Below are positions 8,394 to 16,969 of a stretch of 37,693 nucleotides of DNA, piece after piece. A program made the position numbers and the translations under genes. How positions within the stretch are numbered: the first letter of the stretch is position 1; every line of letters starts with the position of its first letter. This DNA comes from CAWBKV01 sp041946675 (lineage in GTDB: Archaea; Halobacteriota; Methanosarcinia; Methanotrichales; Methanotrichaceae), in contig JBHGAU010000024.1 in NCBI GenBank assembly GCA_041946675.1, positions 1 through 37,693 of the forward strand. The letters are read 5' to 3'. The notes beneath the pieces are model-generated. The model did no database searches. It was not told where the DNA came from and was given only the letters and a program-made list of their open reading frames with translations.

Positions 8394-10073
8394 ATGGCTG
8401 ATATCAGAGAGCTCATTGAGAAGTATGCGCTGCAGAATGCTGTGAAATATAATGCTGCTCCGAATGCTGGAGCTGTCATGGGCAAGCTCATGGGCGGCCA
8501 CCCGGAGCTTCGCTCAAAGGCCAAGGAGATCAGGCCTCAGATAACGGAGGTTCTGGCCGAGGTTGAAAAGATGACGCCTGTTGAGTGGCAGAAGAGGCTT
8601 GAGGCCATTGCTCCAGAACTGATTGCCGAGCTCTCAGTCCATAAGGAACCCGAAAGAGGTCTTCCGCCACTGGAAGGAGCAGAAAATGGAGTGATCATGC
8701 GTTTTGCGCCCAATCCGAATGGTCCGCCGACGCTTGGAAGTGCCCGCGGGATTATCATAAACTCAGAGTATGTGAAAAAATATGGCGGCGAGTTCATAAT
8801 CCGCTTTGATGATACCGATCCCGTCAAGAAGCGGCCTATGCCTGAGGCATATGGCTGGTACCTTGAAGACTGCGAGTGGCTGGGCGCAAAGCCCGATAAA
8901 GTGATTACTGCGAGCGAGCGCGTTCCGTACTATTATGACGTTGCTGAGGAACTGATCCGAAGAGGTGGAGCTTATGTATGCCAGTGTCCTCAGGAGGTTT
9001 TCCGGAATCATAAGGAAAAGGGAATACCATGCATCCACAGAGACCAATCGCCCGAGATGAACATGGTCCTATGGAAGCGGATGCTGAACGGGGAGCTGCA
9101 TGAGGGCCAGGCGGTCCTTAGGATCAAGACCGATATGTCCTACAAAGATCCGGCAATACGCGATTGGCCTGCATTCAGGATCGTAACAACTCCACATCCC
9201 ATCATCGGTGCAAAGTATCGCGTCTGGCCTCTCCTCGACTTCGAATCTGCGGTAGAGGACCATCTTCTCGGAACAACCCATATTCTGCGCGGAAAGGATC
9301 TGGCTGATAGCGAGACCAGGCAGATGTACCTGTATAGGTATATGGGCTGGACATATCCCAGAGTCATCCATTGGGGAAGGATCAAGATTCATCAGTTTGG
9401 CTCATTCAGCACCAGCAAGCTCAGAAGGGCGATAGAGGCAGGAGAGTACAGCGGCTGGGATGATCCCAGGGTGCCGACAGTCAGAGCTATGCGCTGTCGA
9501 GGCATACGGCCTGAGGCCCTGCGAAAGTTTATGATAGATCTGGGAGTCGGGCAGACGGACATCAGCATCAGCATGGATTCCATCTATGCCGAGAACCGTA
9601 AGCTAATCGATCCCGAGGCAAATAGGTACTTCTTTGTCTGGGATCCTGTCCCGCTTGAGATCGAAGGCAGTGCGCCTGCAGTTGCACATGCGCCCTTACA
9701 TCCGACCGTTGATCGAGGCTATAGAGAGATTCCAGCCGGAAATAGCGTCCTCATCTGCAAGAGCGACCTTGATGGTCTCGCATCCGGCGATAAGATCAGG
9801 CTGAAGGATTTCTGCAACATCGAGATCATAAGCCTGGAGCCTGCAAAGGCTCGCTTTATCGGCACTGAAGTCTCAAAGAAGATGAAAATCATCCATTGGG
9901 CTCCTGCGAGCGGTATTGCCATAAAAGTGCTCAGGCCGGATGGAGAGGACTCTGGGATTGGCGAGACGGGCATTGCTAAAGAGCTGGACAACGTAGTCCA
10001 ATTCGAGCGCTATGGCTTTGTGCGCATAAACTGCCTGGGCGTGCCTGTGGTGGCTTACTTCACCCATAAATAA
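8394..10073 (+). CDS. gltX: Glutamyl-tRNA synthetase, archaeal type
   Basis: The 559-residue protein is a class I synthetase of the archaeal/eukaryotic GlnRS-like GluRS branch. It has an N-terminal ~100-residue helical extension, a Rossmann catalytic core starting MRFAPNPNGPP, FDDTDP, and a beta-barrel anticodon-binding C-terminus. It charges tRNA-Glu, and usually also tRNA-Gln for amidation in archaea. The class HIGH signature is written TLGS (residues 113-116), and the KMSKS equivalent is STSKLRR (~336-344). The start at ATG 8394 follows GGAGATGA at 8383-8390. It ends 52 bp before the convergent UbiA-family gene. Confidence 0.95.
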   Translation: MADIRELIEKYALQNAVKYNAAPNAGAVMGKLMGGHPELRSKAKEIRPQITEVLAEVEKMTPVEWQKRLEAIAPELIAELSVHKEPERGLPPLEGAENGVIMRFAPNPNGPPTLGSARGIIINSEYVKKYGGEFIIRFDDTDPVKKRPMPEAYGWYLEDCEWLGAKPDKVITASERVPYYYDVAEELIRRGGAYVCQCPQEVFRNHKEKGIPCIHRDQSPEMNMVLWKRMLNGELHEGQAVLRIKTDMSYKDPAIRDWPAFRIVTTPHPIIGAKYRVWPLLDFESAVEDHLLGTTHILRGKDLADSETRQMYLYRYMGWTYPRVIHWGRIKIHQFGSFSTSKLRRAIEAGEYSGWDDPRVPTVRAMRCRGIRPEALRKFMIDLGVGQTDISISMDSIYAENRKLIDPEANRYFFVWDPVPLEIEGSAPAVAHAPLHPTVDRGYREIPAGNSVLICKSDLDGLASGDKIRLKDFCNIEIISLEPAKARFIGTEVSKKMKIIHWAPASGIAIKVLRPDGEDSGIGETGIAKELDNVVQFERYGFVRINCLGVPVVAYFTHK

Positions 10074-10097
10074 TCGCGTTTATGTTACAGCTGCCTG

Positions 10098-10116
10098 CCC
10101 AATTTCTTTTTAAAGA
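10098..10116. terminator. T-tract between convergent gltX and prenyltransferase genes
   Basis: The 52-bp convergent gap contains AATTTCTTTTT (10101-10111) just after the gltX stop. Archaeal terminators often need only a T-rich stretch, so this likely ends the gltX transcript. No clear hairpin is visible. Confidence 0.4.
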
Positions 10117-10125
10117 CATCACGCT

Positions 10126-10956
10126 TCACCTAGCCCACAAATATGCATTTTGCATTAGAGCCGCTGCCAAAAATGATACAAGCGCAACGGCCATTCCCAG
10201 TTTTAATGCATGCTGAGCGCCTGAAGCATCGCCTTTTACTATTTTTATTATTGATACAACGAAGAGGATGTCTGCCAAGCTTACTACTACGATATATGCA
10301 TTCCCAAAGGGAGCTAAGTAGCTTAGACAGACAGCGGCAGCAGCAAATATGATAGCCAGAACGCCTGATGCTTTCTCGCCCGCTAAAATAGGCAAAGTCT
10401 TTGCATTGCCCTGGCGATCCCCCTCGATATCCTCTATTGCCTTGACAATCTCTCTGCTCATTGTTGCAAGGAAAGATAGAAAGAAGGGTATGATGTTTGC
10501 CTCCATCCCCGTATAGCCGAACGCTGCCCCACCAAAAACGAACGTAGAACCCGTCAGATAGGCAACGCATAAGTTGCCCGCCAGCGGCATTGCCTTGAGG
10601 TTTCTCGCATAGAAGAAGAGCAAACTTGCGCTAACTACTGCCAAGCCCAGGCAGAATCGATTTACTAGGCCAGCGAGAACGCAGCCGCTTACGAATAGCA
10701 CCAATGACCATTTGAGAGCAGCGTCTGAGCTGATCCGTCCGCTGGGGATTGGTCTCTTCGGCCGGTTGACCGCGTCTATCTCCCTGTCGAAGTAATCGTT
10801 CACTGAGTTTCCTGCGCCCGTTATCAGGAACACTGTAAGAAAGATCGGCACCGCAATATCGATCTTCCACACTCCTGCAATCAAAAGCCCAATTATCGCC
10901 GCTGCTCCTGCCATCAGGCAATTCATCGGTCGGAGTATCTCCAGAAAAACCCTCAT
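10126..10956 (-). CDS. UbiA-family prenyltransferase, likely DGGGP synthase
   Basis: The polytopic membrane protein has the two aspartate-rich UbiA motifs: NDYFDREID with NRPKRPIPSG after it, and the second-loop DIEGDRQGNAKTLP. Several hydrophobic helices surround them. In archaea, this branch includes digeranylgeranylglyceryl phosphate synthase, which adds the second geranylgeranyl chain of ether lipids in the membrane. The N-terminal ILRPMNCLMA fits that enzyme. I prefer the ATG at 10956, preceded by AGAGGACTTGC, over the GTG at 10980, giving 276 residues. The start region lies inside the open frame of the upstream HTH gene. Confidence 0.85.
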   Translation of the reverse strand: MRVFLEILRPMNCLMAGAAAIIGLLIAGVWKIDIAVPIFLTVFLITGAGNSVNDYFDREIDAVNRPKRPIPSGRISSDAALKWSLVLFVSGCVLAGLVNRFCLGLAVVSASLLFFYARNLKAMPLAGNLCVAYLTGSTFVFGGAAFGYTGMEANIIPFFLSFLATMSREIVKAIEDIEGDRQGNAKTLPILAGEKASGVLAIIFAAAAVCLSYLAPFGNAYIVVVSLADILFVVSIIKIVKGDASGAQHALKLGMAVALVSFLAAALMQNAYLWAR

Positions 10957-11383
10957 GCAAGTCCTCTTTGTGGCAGCCACCCTCGCTGCTGCGCATGAGG
11001 TATAGCAGATATATTTCAGTTAAGTATGTATCGATGTTATGAGGAGGAGATATTCTGCCGAAATTCTTGATTTCAACATCGCTGATTTGGCTATCGCTGA
11101 TTTTTCTTTCACTAATTTTACCAACACTAATTTGGCTATTGTCAGCCGGATTGCATAGCATAATCCGATAGGTGCGACGGTCGCCTATAGTTGGTTTCTC
11201 CCGGCTTATTTTTCCTGAGCGCTCAAGATTCAATACGATCTTTGAACAGCGATTGCTGTTGATGCCCAGAAGCTTTCTCAGCTCTGACTGGTATAGGCCG
11301 CCCGATTTGGAGCTTATAAGCTCTATGGCCTTCTCCTCCATGGAACTCCTTGGAGGTATACTTTTAACCGATCCTGACATCAT
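10631..11383 (-). CDS. Winged-HTH regulator; C-terminal half is probably run-on
   Basis: Residues ~15-75 form a MarR/Lrp-like winged helix. It has a helix-turn-helix around YQSELRKLLGINSNRCSKIVLNLERSGKI and a wing at EKPTIGDRRTYRI. A low-complexity stretch rich in ISD/ISE/ISV repeats follows, then LTEIYLLYLMRSSEGG. After residue ~130 the frame runs about 325 bp into the prenyltransferase gene in another frame, with shadow-like composition. The functional protein is therefore probably ~115-135 residues, and an ancestral stop was lost or a base error shifted the frame. A TTAAAATAAA element near 11430-11440 is a likely promoter. Probably a DNA-binding regulator; its target is unknown. Confidence 0.65.
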   Translation of the reverse strand: MMSGSVKSIPPRSSMEEKAIELISSKSGGLYQSELRKLLGINSNRCSKIVLNLERSGKISREKPTIGDRRTYRIMLCNPADNSQISVGKISERKISDSQISDVEIKNFGRISPPHNIDTYLTEIYLLYLMRSSEGGCHKEDLHEGFSGDTPTDELPDGRSSGDNWAFDCRSVEDRYCGADLSYSVPDNGRRKLSERLLRQGDRRGQPAEETNPQRTDQLRRCSQMVIGAIRKRLRSRWPSKSILPGLGSS

Positions 11384-11666
11384 TGCCTCTAGGTGCCCAG
11401 TGCCTTAAAAGGAGAACTGGATTTATTTTAATATAGAGTAATCAAAATTACAGGTATATATCTTTTGTGAGGCTTTAGCCTATTTTATAATGATATATTG
11501 TACTAACTATATCGCAGGAAGTTAATTTTTTCTAAGGATTATGCAGAATAAATTGAAGTACATCAACTCAATTATGGTAGACTATCTGATTACTGATGAA
11601 ATCTGGGGCGCCTTGATGAAAGGATAGAGAAATTTTAATGAGTGTGATGCCTGAGGAGGACAAAGA

Positions 11667-12214
11667 GTGAAAACTAAAATCATAATCATTGGGCCCAAAG
11701 TCCATGATGTTGGCTATAGACCATTTCTTATAGCAATAGCTGACGAGTTCGAGCTTGATGGGATCGGAGTGAGGAATATCGAGATAGAAGGCAAACAGGC
11801 GGTCCAGATTAAGGCTGAGAGAGAGAGAGCGTTCTAGAATTTGAGGAGGCAGTTAAGACAAGACGACCGGAAGAAGCTGTTGTTTCGGGCGTGAGAAGTG
11901 AGCCTTTCGATGGGCGTGTACCCTCTATTGAGAGAACAGCGATCACAAATATGAACGCGCAGCTGGCAAAGTGCATCAAACGCCTGGATGAGCTGCCATT
12001 GATAAAAGCGAATACTGATGCAATGCTCGATAAGCAGGACCAAATGCTCGATAAGCAGGATATAACCATCGGTGTATTGAAGGAGACCAAAGAGGATACC
12101 TCGTCCATCAAAAATGGAATAACTGAACTTAAGAAAGATGCCATAGATACAATCCTGGAAAAGTACTTCGAGCTTTCCCGTGAAATCGCTGAGATAAAGG
12201 CAAAGGCTTCATGA
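11667..12214 (+). pseudogene. Acylphosphatase-like/coiled-coil gene, frameshifted in a GA run
   Basis: The GTG at 11667 follows GGAGGA at 11655-11660. The first frame reads an acylphosphatase-like start (KIIIIGPKVHDVGYRPFLI) and stops at TAG 11835. The plus frame from 11831 (VLEFEEAVKTRRPEEAVV) continues without a stop to TGA 12212. It gives a helical tail with repeats of MLDKQDQ and a charged coiled-coil end (EIAEIKAKAS). The join lies in (GA)6 at 11817-11828; five GA units would restore one ~180-residue frame. The VHDVGYRPF loop matches acylphosphatase VQGVGFR. I recall similar proteins in Methanothrix-type genomes, but did not check. It may be inactive, phase-variable or an assembly error. 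Confidence 0.75.
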
Positions 12215-12358
12215 AAAAGAGCCGTCGGGGCATGCATCCCTCTGCACGCCGCCAAGCAACGCGAAGGATTCCATTATGTGCGGAGTGCGGACGGCGTCTG
12301 CATCTGCGAATATTATCATTATTCAAGAAAAATAGCGTGCAGCCCCGCTTTTCACCAT

Positions 12359-13204
12359 TTACTTTGAAATATCCACAGGCATATCCTTCTTCGCAGCAGG
12401 GAACTTTGTGCGAATTTCTTTGCCCCTGAGGACCGGAATGCCGATGCTGTCCAGCATCCCTGAAATCCAGCCCCTTTCGCCTGACCGCATCGATTTTCTA
12501 TCGATATAGGCATACTCAGCCTCTGATTTGCGCTGAGCGTCAATGATCATGTCCCTGTCCAGGTTGCCGAGCTGGTAGCTTGAGAACAGATGGCCAAAGG
12601 AAATATCCGCTTCAAACATGAGGCTAGTCTGGCGCGGGACATAATGTCCTCCTCCAAATCCAAGGAAAACCGGAAGATCATATAGTTCGATGCCGAGTAT
12701 TGCCCTTGCCACTGCCTCCCCCGCCTGCGGGTCCTGCCACTGTGGCTCACTGCTTCCAATCTCTGCAAAGAATGACGGAGTTGTCAGGTCAGTCGGACCG
12801 TGGTGGGTGGCCTCAGCTGATATATCGAAGCCAACAGGCGCGGCTGCCGAAATATTCCGAAGAAAAGATCTAAGGCCGGATGGTGCTGCCGTTGACAGCT
12901 CAAGCCTTTCGTCCACCTTCTCACCTGTAAAATGTCCTCCAATCCATGGCTTGCCGCTTTCGGATTTATGCCTGCTTGCAAATACAACCAGCTTTGGATG
13001 CAAGCCCATTGCCGCGAGCTGGCCATCAAGGCCACGGAGTGTGATCTGCCGCTTGCTATGGACGATAAGTCTGAAGAGGCCTGAAGAATCGTAATCCCCA
13101 CACCTCTCCCAAGAAGCCAGTTTCTGGAGATGCTGCAATATATTGAGGCTGGCCAGATCTGCAGTGGAGCAGATTATGGCAATTATGGCAGCCTCATCGT
13201 TCAT
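12359..13204 (-). CDS. dtdA: D-aminoacyl-tRNA deacylase, archaeal DtdA (DTD2)
   Basis: The 281-residue protein shows the DtdA/GEK1 signatures: ASRHKSESGKPWIGGHFTG (residues ~77-95), SAEATHHGPTDL, and the zinc-site-like GFGGGHYVPRQT near residue 200. The enzyme is a zinc-dependent hydrolase that removes D-amino acids wrongly attached to tRNA. Length and motif order are those of the archaeal/plant form, not bacterial DTD. Its ATG overlaps the TGA of the upstream two-HTH regulator by four bases (13201-13204), so the two are probably translationally coupled. The nearby gltX makes a translation-quality theme, though there is no operon with it. Confidence 0.95.
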   Translation of the reverse strand: MNDEAAIIAIICSTADLASLNILQHLQKLASWERCGDYDSSGLFRLIVHSKRQITLRGLDGQLAAMGLHPKLVVFASRHKSESGKPWIGGHFTGEKVDERLELSTAAPSGLRSFLRNISAAAPVGFDISAEATHHGPTDLTTPSFFAEIGSSEPQWQDPQAGEAVARAILGIELYDLPVFLGFGGGHYVPRQTSLMFEADISFGHLFSSYQLGNLDRDMIIDAQRKSEAEYAYIDRKSMRSGERGWISGMLDSIGIPVLRGKEIRTKFPAAKKDMPVDISK

Positions 13205-14262
13205 ATCTCCTTGCCTATGCCGAGCATCTTGGCAACCATGGACGCATAATCGACGTTTGTATACTTGATCTCGCCGAGCGGCATAATTGTAAGAATTGGA
13301 CTGCCTCTTATCAGGTCCTCAGATGATAGCGCCCTTATCTCCTTATCCATATGACTCTTCAGCTCAGGATAGCCCGTCGAGAGAAACGCGCCGAATATCT
13401 CCCCCGGCTGGAGATAGCTGAACAGCGGAGCACCGATTCTGCGGAATGAATTGTGGACCTTAGCAAGATCCTCTTTGTCATGGCCGTGGCGGATCTTGAC
13501 TCGGTAGAAGGACATAAGCTCGCAGCAGATCTTCTTCCAATCGATGTACGCCTCGCGCATAAGAAGGCCGCTCTGGAAGAACTTTGTCCTTTTGCCGGAA
13601 ATAGTCGGCCTGGATATGCCTGTCCTGCGAGAAAGCTCAAGATCTGAGAGCATAGGATACTTCACGAATGCATAGAGCGTAAGCTTATCCTTCTCAGTAA
13701 GCTTCGAGTCCTCTGCTGTTGGATGCACAGAAGATGTGATCTCCTCCGGCAGATCTGCCCTGCCCAGATCGAAGATTCCGTTTACTGCCAGTGCAGCATC
13801 GGATGAGTAGTTTGATGTCTGGAAAGGATAATGAATGTATTCGATATCATCAACGAAGTTCTTCAGGTAGTATTCATCTATAAGCGGATCGAAGTTGACC
13901 TTGAAGTCAGTGAGGCTCTTTGAGTAGAATAAAGAGACGGAATCCGTATCAGTTGCAGTATGTGAGACGCAGTTTGGATAGTTTATCCACTTTTGAAAAG
14001 CATCCGTTCCCTGTCTTGTTTCGAAGGGGGCAGTAGGCTTATATTTGACGAAGACTGCCGTTAAAATTTCTGCGCCTACAGCTTCTCCTGATGGCACGTT
14101 CAGAAGCTTGATCAGTTGCCAGTCTCTAAATTTTCGTTTGCTCTTGAATATTGTAGATCTATCCACTCCTATGTTTGAAGCGAGATCTATGTCGCTGAAA
14201 CCAGGATATCTGGCAAGACCGTAAAGAACTAATCTCTCCTTTGATGTTAATTTTAGCTGCAT
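13201..14262 (-). CDS. Two-HTH transcription regulator coupled to dtdA
   Basis: The product is built as two similar halves. Residues ~5-55 (LTSKERLVLYGLARYPGFSD through STIFKSKRKF) and ~190-245 (LTEKDKLTLYAFVKYPMLSD through PTISGKRTKF) each carry an HTH. Each is followed by a similar ~100-residue domain. This looks like an internal duplication of an Lrp-like or methanogen-specific unit. A TTG at 14265 is in frame, but the ATG at 14262 is better. A TATTTATA element at 14287-14294 lies ~25 bp upstream and no Shine-Dalgarno is seen, so the mRNA is probably leaderless. The ligand and targets are unknown; dtdA downstream is the only linked gene. Confidence 0.8.
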   Translation of the reverse strand: MQLKLTSKERLVLYGLARYPGFSDIDLASNIGVDRSTIFKSKRKFRDWQLIKLLNVPSGEAVGAEILTAVFVKYKPTAPFETRQGTDAFQKWINYPNCVSHTATDTDSVSLFYSKSLTDFKVNFDPLIDEYYLKNFVDDIEYIHYPFQTSNYSSDAALAVNGIFDLGRADLPEEITSSVHPTAEDSKLTEKDKLTLYAFVKYPMLSDLELSRRTGISRPTISGKRTKFFQSGLLMREAYIDWKKICCELMSFYRVKIRHGHDKEDLAKVHNSFRRIGAPLFSYLQPGEIFGAFLSTGYPELKSHMDKEIRALSSEDLIRGSPILTIMPLGEIKYTNVDYASMVAKMLGIGKEI

Positions 14263-14286
14263 CAAGAAGAGATATACTTTTCAACG

Positions 14287-14294
14287 TATTTATA
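14287..14294 (-). promoter_or_regulatory. TATA box for a leaderless two-HTH/dtdA mRNA
   Basis: The minus strand reads CTATAAATACG. Archaeal initiation falls about 25 bp downstream of the box, which places the first transcribed base at or near the ATG at 14262. The intervening bases have no GGAG-like site, which fits leaderless translation. Confidence 0.55.
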
Positions 14295-14403
14295 GATTGC
14301 TTTTTCTTAGATTTCTATATAGAACATTTCCGAAGATATGACTGATAAGGAGTAGTAGTTTTGTCGAATTTCAATTTGATAACTGCGATGCAGCATTTTG
14401 GAT

Positions 14404-15024
14404 TCAATCTGATAACTTTATATATTTCCGTTCCGGTATAGAGAAGGGGAGGTCATGTCCCGGAATAACGCCACCCACGATGCTGATGATCCTGGCCATG
14501 CTCAAGATCGCCAGCCTTCTGTCCACATGAAAGGCTGGAGGAATGCTTTTAATGAAGTTGTTGAATGTAGGCAATGCATCGCCCGCTATTGCCAGTTTCT
14601 TTATCGGCATGCGCTTTTCATCCATTGACCTGCCGTCCTGTACATAGCCCACAATGCTATCGGCAGCATCTACGATCACCGATATGCTATCATATGTATG
14701 GCCGGGCGTCTCAATCACACTGACCCCCGGAGCTATGATCTCGCCTTCCTTAGGATGCAAAAGCTTTGCCCTGGAGAAAAGATAATTGTTGCCGCAGTGA
14801 TCTGGATGAGAATGAGTATTTATCAGGATATCGATATCCTCTGACTTCATACATTTTTTTTCGAGGGCTTCAATGATTTGTCCTTCTTCGCCTATAAGAC
14901 CGGTATCTACTATTATTTTTTTAGATCCGGAAACTACAAGTGTTACTGATGATCTAGCATCTAAAATAGAGCCTGATTCATCCCTGATGATCGACCCCGG
15001 TTTTAGAAGAAATACGTTGGGCAT
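14404..15024 (-). CDS. Metallo-beta-lactamase-fold hydrolase
   Basis: The 206-residue protein has the MBL signature NTHSHPDHCGNN (residues ~70-81), an upstream VDTGLIGEEGQI turn, IETPGHTYDSISV for the next metal histidine, and AGDALPTF. These bind two metal ions in the fold. The substrate cannot be told; family members include thioesterases and RNA- or DNA-processing enzymes, and the small size suggests a single-domain hydrolase. The gene starts at ATG 15024, 102 bp downstream of purB on the same strand, so the two may be cotranscribed. The gap between them has an unusual run of CTATCG/CTGTTGC-like words (15050-15120). Confidence 0.85.
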   Translation of the reverse strand: MPNVFLLKPGSIIRDESGSILDARSSVTLVVSGSKKIIVDTGLIGEEGQIIEALEKKCMKSEDIDILINTHSHPDHCGNNYLFSRAKLLHPKEGEIIAPGVSVIETPGHTYDSISVIVDAADSIVGYVQDGRSMDEKRMPIKKLAIAGDALPTFNNFIKSIPPAFHVDRRLAILSMARIISIVGGVIPGHDLPFSIPERKYIKLSD

Positions 15025-15126
15025 TGGACAAAAGAAGGATGTAGCCGGATATTACTGTTGCTATCGCCGTTACTGTCGCCGCAATCATCGCTGTTGCTGC
15101 ATCGTTATTGCTATCGTAATATAATG

Positions 15127-16467
15127 CTACTGGATATAGCGCTGCAGCTTCGAGTTCAGCCTCTCAACCTGCTCGACGACAGTGCCGATGTACTTATGAG
15201 GATCGAGAAGGCTCTTTATCTCCTCAGGCGAGAGATTGTCAGTGACGACCTTCTGCTCAAGCAGGACATCAGCAAGCTCTCTTTTCTCCTCAAATGCCTT
15301 CATAGATGCTCTTCGCATGATCTCGTGTGCCTGCTGGCGGCCCACGCCCTTCTTCGCAAGCTCGACCATCACATTCTCGGCCATGTTCAATCCGTGAAGT
15401 AGGTTCAGGTTCCTCTCTATGTTCTCTGGCCGCAGTCTCAGGTTGGAAAGGACGCGGGACGCGAGGGTGATCAAGTGGTCCGTCAGGACAAACGCCTCCG
15501 GAAACTCAACTCTCTCGCAGCTCGAGTTCGTGAGATCCCGCTCGTCCCAGAGAGGAATGTTTTCGAAAGCCGGGAGCACCTGTGCCCGGACGATACGCGA
15601 CAGCCCGCATATCTGCTCAGACTTTATGGGATTTCGTTTATGAGGCATTGTGCTTGAGCCGACCTGCTTTTTGCCGAAGCCCTCCTCGACCTCAGCAATT
15701 TCAGTCCTCTGCAGAGTCCTGATCTCGACGAAGATTTTCTCAAACGTAGAGGCAACCAGCGCCATCCAGCAGATCATCTCTGCGTGCCTATCCCTCTGGA
15801 TGACCTGATTGGAGACATCAACCTCGTTGAGGCCAAGGAATTCCATGGCCTTCTTTTGGATCTCCATACCGCGCGGGCCGTAGGCGGCCTGAGTTCCAAC
15901 GGCTCCGCTCATCTTGCCCACCTCAACGCGCGGGCGAAGCTGCTGCAGCCTATCGATATGTCTGGCGACCTCTGATGCCCATATCGCGAACCGGAGACCA
16001 TAGGTCGTCGGAACAGCGATCTGGCCGTGAGTCCTGCCTGCGCAGACGAGGTTTTTGTTCTTCATCGCTAAATCCAGAAGTATGGAGAGAAGCCTCTTCA
16101 GTTTGGGCTCAAGAATATCAAGGGATGCCTTGATCTGTAGGCCGGTGGCCGTATCCAGAATATCGTTTGATGTGGCGCCGAGATGAATCCATTCGCCGAA
16201 ATCAGGGCAGACCTCCGCCATTGCCAGGACAACTGCCATCATGTCGTGGCCGATCTCGTCCTCGATCTGTTTGGCGCGCTGAGGGCTTGCGGCATCAGCT
16301 GCGCACGCAATTGCACTGCTCGCGCCTTTAGGTATCAATCCTACCTCCTCCTCGGCCTTAGCCAGAGCAGCTTCCACTTTGAAAAGGCACTTTAGTCTGA
16401 AATCTTCCTCCCAGATCTGTTTCATCTCTGGAGTGCCGTACCTGAAATCAATCGGGTGAATAGCCAT
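15127..16467 (-). CDS. purB: Adenylosuccinate lyase
   Basis: The 446-residue enzyme belongs to the fumarase/aspartase superfamily. It carries the signature GSSTMPHKRNP, the catalytic-histidine segment AGRTHGQIAVPTTYG and an early LGATSNDI motif. It catalyses two steps: SAICAR to AICAR in purine synthesis, and adenylosuccinate to AMP. Length and motif order are standard, with no truncation. The N-terminal MAIHPIDFRYGTPEMKQIWEED is typical for archaeal PurB, so the ATG at 16467 is a good start. No strong Shine-Dalgarno is visible before it (CCTTTATTAC precedes the ATG). Confidence 0.97.
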   Translation of the reverse strand: MAIHPIDFRYGTPEMKQIWEEDFRLKCLFKVEAALAKAEEEVGLIPKGASSAIACAADAASPQRAKQIEDEIGHDMMAVVLAMAEVCPDFGEWIHLGATSNDILDTATGLQIKASLDILEPKLKRLLSILLDLAMKNKNLVCAGRTHGQIAVPTTYGLRFAIWASEVARHIDRLQQLRPRVEVGKMSGAVGTQAAYGPRGMEIQKKAMEFLGLNEVDVSNQVIQRDRHAEMICWMALVASTFEKIFVEIRTLQRTEIAEVEEGFGKKQVGSSTMPHKRNPIKSEQICGLSRIVRAQVLPAFENIPLWDERDLTNSSCERVEFPEAFVLTDHLITLASRVLSNLRLRPENIERNLNLLHGLNMAENVMVELAKKGVGRQQAHEIMRRASMKAFEEKRELADVLLEQKVVTDNLSPEEIKSLLDPHKYIGTVVEQVERLNSKLQRYIQ

Positions 16468-16665
16468 GTAATAAAGGATAGTTCGAGGGGTTGATGGAGC
16501 TTTTGGTATACGAGAAGCATTGGTCTAGATTTTTCTCAGTTTCATGCTGAAATACCTGGATTCCTCTGGGTGAATTTGGTTTTTGCTACAACGAACGAGA
16601 TATTCCATAGTAGTAGGCAAAAGATTATACGCCTGATGGCATTCTATCTTTACAGGGAGGTCTGA

Positions 16666-16911
16666 ATGAACGGGGGCACTATTGCCGTCATGGCGGGCGT
16701 TCTCATCGTTATTGCAGGCATTGCGCTATTGGGCGTTCAGGTAATGGAGAACAACGGCAAAGATATCCAGGAGCATGACTTCACGCTCATAAGCGCTGAG
16801 GCCGGATCCTCCAAGATCCAGGTGGAGACCGGCTTTCTCGGGATGCCTTTGATAGCACTGGGAATGTTCCTCCTTATCATAGGCGCAATTGCGTCACGCG
16901 GCAGTGGATAA
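16666..16911 (+). CDS. Small two-span membrane protein
   Basis: The 81-residue product has two hydrophobic helices, at about residues 5-24 (TIAVMAGVLIVIAGIALLGV) and 58-76 (GMPLIALGMFLLIIGAIA). A ~30-residue polar segment with the pattern KDIQEHDFTLISAEAGS lies between them. The start at ATG 16666 follows a strong GGGAGGT at 16655-16661. I do not recognise a family. The next gene starts 58 bp downstream on the same strand, so a shared transcript with the flavin-binding protein and rfcL is possible but not shown. Confidence 0.8.
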   Translation: MNGGTIAVMAGVLIVIAGIALLGVQVMENNGKDIQEHDFTLISAEAGSSKIQVETGFLGMPLIALGMFLLIIGAIASRGSG

Positions 16912-16969
16912 ATTAAATAGCCAAAGAAAATGGATATAGATTTAATCCATAAGAACCAGAGTCTGAGGC

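Noticed and set aside
11835..11837. TAG in the acylphosphatase frame as pyrrolysine
   Set aside because: Reading through the TAG does not enter the coiled-coil tail; that tail is in a different frame reached by a dinucleotide change.
15051..15120. Run of CTATCG/CTGTTGC-like words between purB and the MBL gene as a regulatory repeat
   Set aside because: The words are imperfect and irregularly spaced, so I treat them as low-complexity sequence.
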